A stretch of DNA of 64,000 bases from Aedes albopictus (Eukaryota; Arthropoda; Insecta; Diptera; Culicidae). Below are positions 63,982 through 64,000 of the stretch, piece by piece (the stretch's first letter is position 1; every line of letters begins with the position of its first letter). The notes under the pieces were generated by a model, which ran no database searches, was not told the DNA's origin, and saw nothing but the letters and a program-made list of their open reading frames with translations. A program made the translations under genes and the position numbers. The stretch spans positions 129,081,703 through 129,145,702 of the forward strand of contig NC_085137.1 of assembly GCF_035046485.1 (NCBI RefSeq). The letters are read 5' to 3'.

Positions 63982-64000
63982 TTTCACGTTCGAGTTAAAA

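Noticed and set aside
1..64000. CRISPR arrays, rRNA, virus-derived insertions, host genes
   Set aside because: I looked for regularly spaced repeats, rRNA-like blocks, viral polymerase motifs and multi-exon coding patterns. I saw none I could support by reading alone.

Overview
The window looks like a gene-poor stretch of an Aedes-type mosquito genome (A. aegypti or a close relative). I infer this from the kinds of repeats present: Feilai-like tRNA SINEs, I-, R1-, Loa/Lian- and RTE-type non-LTR retrotransposons, and many short palindromic elements with TA or 8-bp target duplications. I could not search any database, so clade names rest on recognised protein motifs. I found no host protein-coding gene, rRNA, functional tRNA gene or CRISPR array. 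Every convincing coding segment belongs to a retrotransposon.

Layout. 1-2.9 kb: AT-rich, nearly featureless. 2.9-5.4 kb: a degenerate short-unit repeat field, a truncated Feilai-like SINE, an R1-type endonuclease scrap, a 135-bp palindromic MITE, and a dispersed repeat holding a second SINE. 5.4-8.4 kb: a decayed I-clade ORF2 tail split by a hAT-like MITE that is itself split by a 796-bp foldback. 8.4-10.3 kb: plain sequence. 10.3-11.4 kb: a 1.08-kb foldback with a nested minisatellite palindrome. 12.5-15.9 kb: a nearly full-length but broken RTE copy. 16.06-22.17 kb: a complete I-clade element with two intact ORFs, a 12-bp target duplication and recognisable Inr and DPE promoter motifs.

22.2-26.5 kb: SINE and repeat scraps plus a 401-bp hAT-like MITE. 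26.56-40.33 kb is a nest. An old Loa-like element is bracketed by ~199-bp direct repeats. It was hit by an L1-like fragment with a 72-bp target duplication, which in turn carries a 2.6-kb foldback with GTAC duplications and a non-TE-like cargo. The Loa-like copy was also hit by a complete R1-clade element (32.42-37.96 kb) whose gag and pol frames are both open. The R1 and Loa 5' UTRs are visibly related.

40.1-52.6 kb: three RTE copies, one further reverse-transcriptase family of uncertain clade, SINEs and several MITEs. Almost all the retroelement sequence here lies on the minus strand. 52.6-57.6 kb: quiet sequence and two non-autonomous DNA elements. 57.66-60.60 kb: an LTR-like element (identical 248-bp TG...CA repeats, 5-bp target duplication) that encodes no recognisable protein and instead holds a 110-bp tandem array. 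60.6-62.1 kb: a TA-flanked DNA element containing a 695-bp tRNA-headed SINE-like insertion with a 24-bp duplication. 62.3-64 kb: a chimeric RTE/other-RT fragment cut by a MITE and by a 935-bp palindrome.

Functionally, only the I-clade and R1-clade elements look able to make their own proteins: an RNA-binding gag with zinc knuckles, and an endonuclease/reverse transcriptase. The rest are non-autonomous or dead. The one-sided orientation and dense nesting make a piRNA-cluster role possible, but this is inference.
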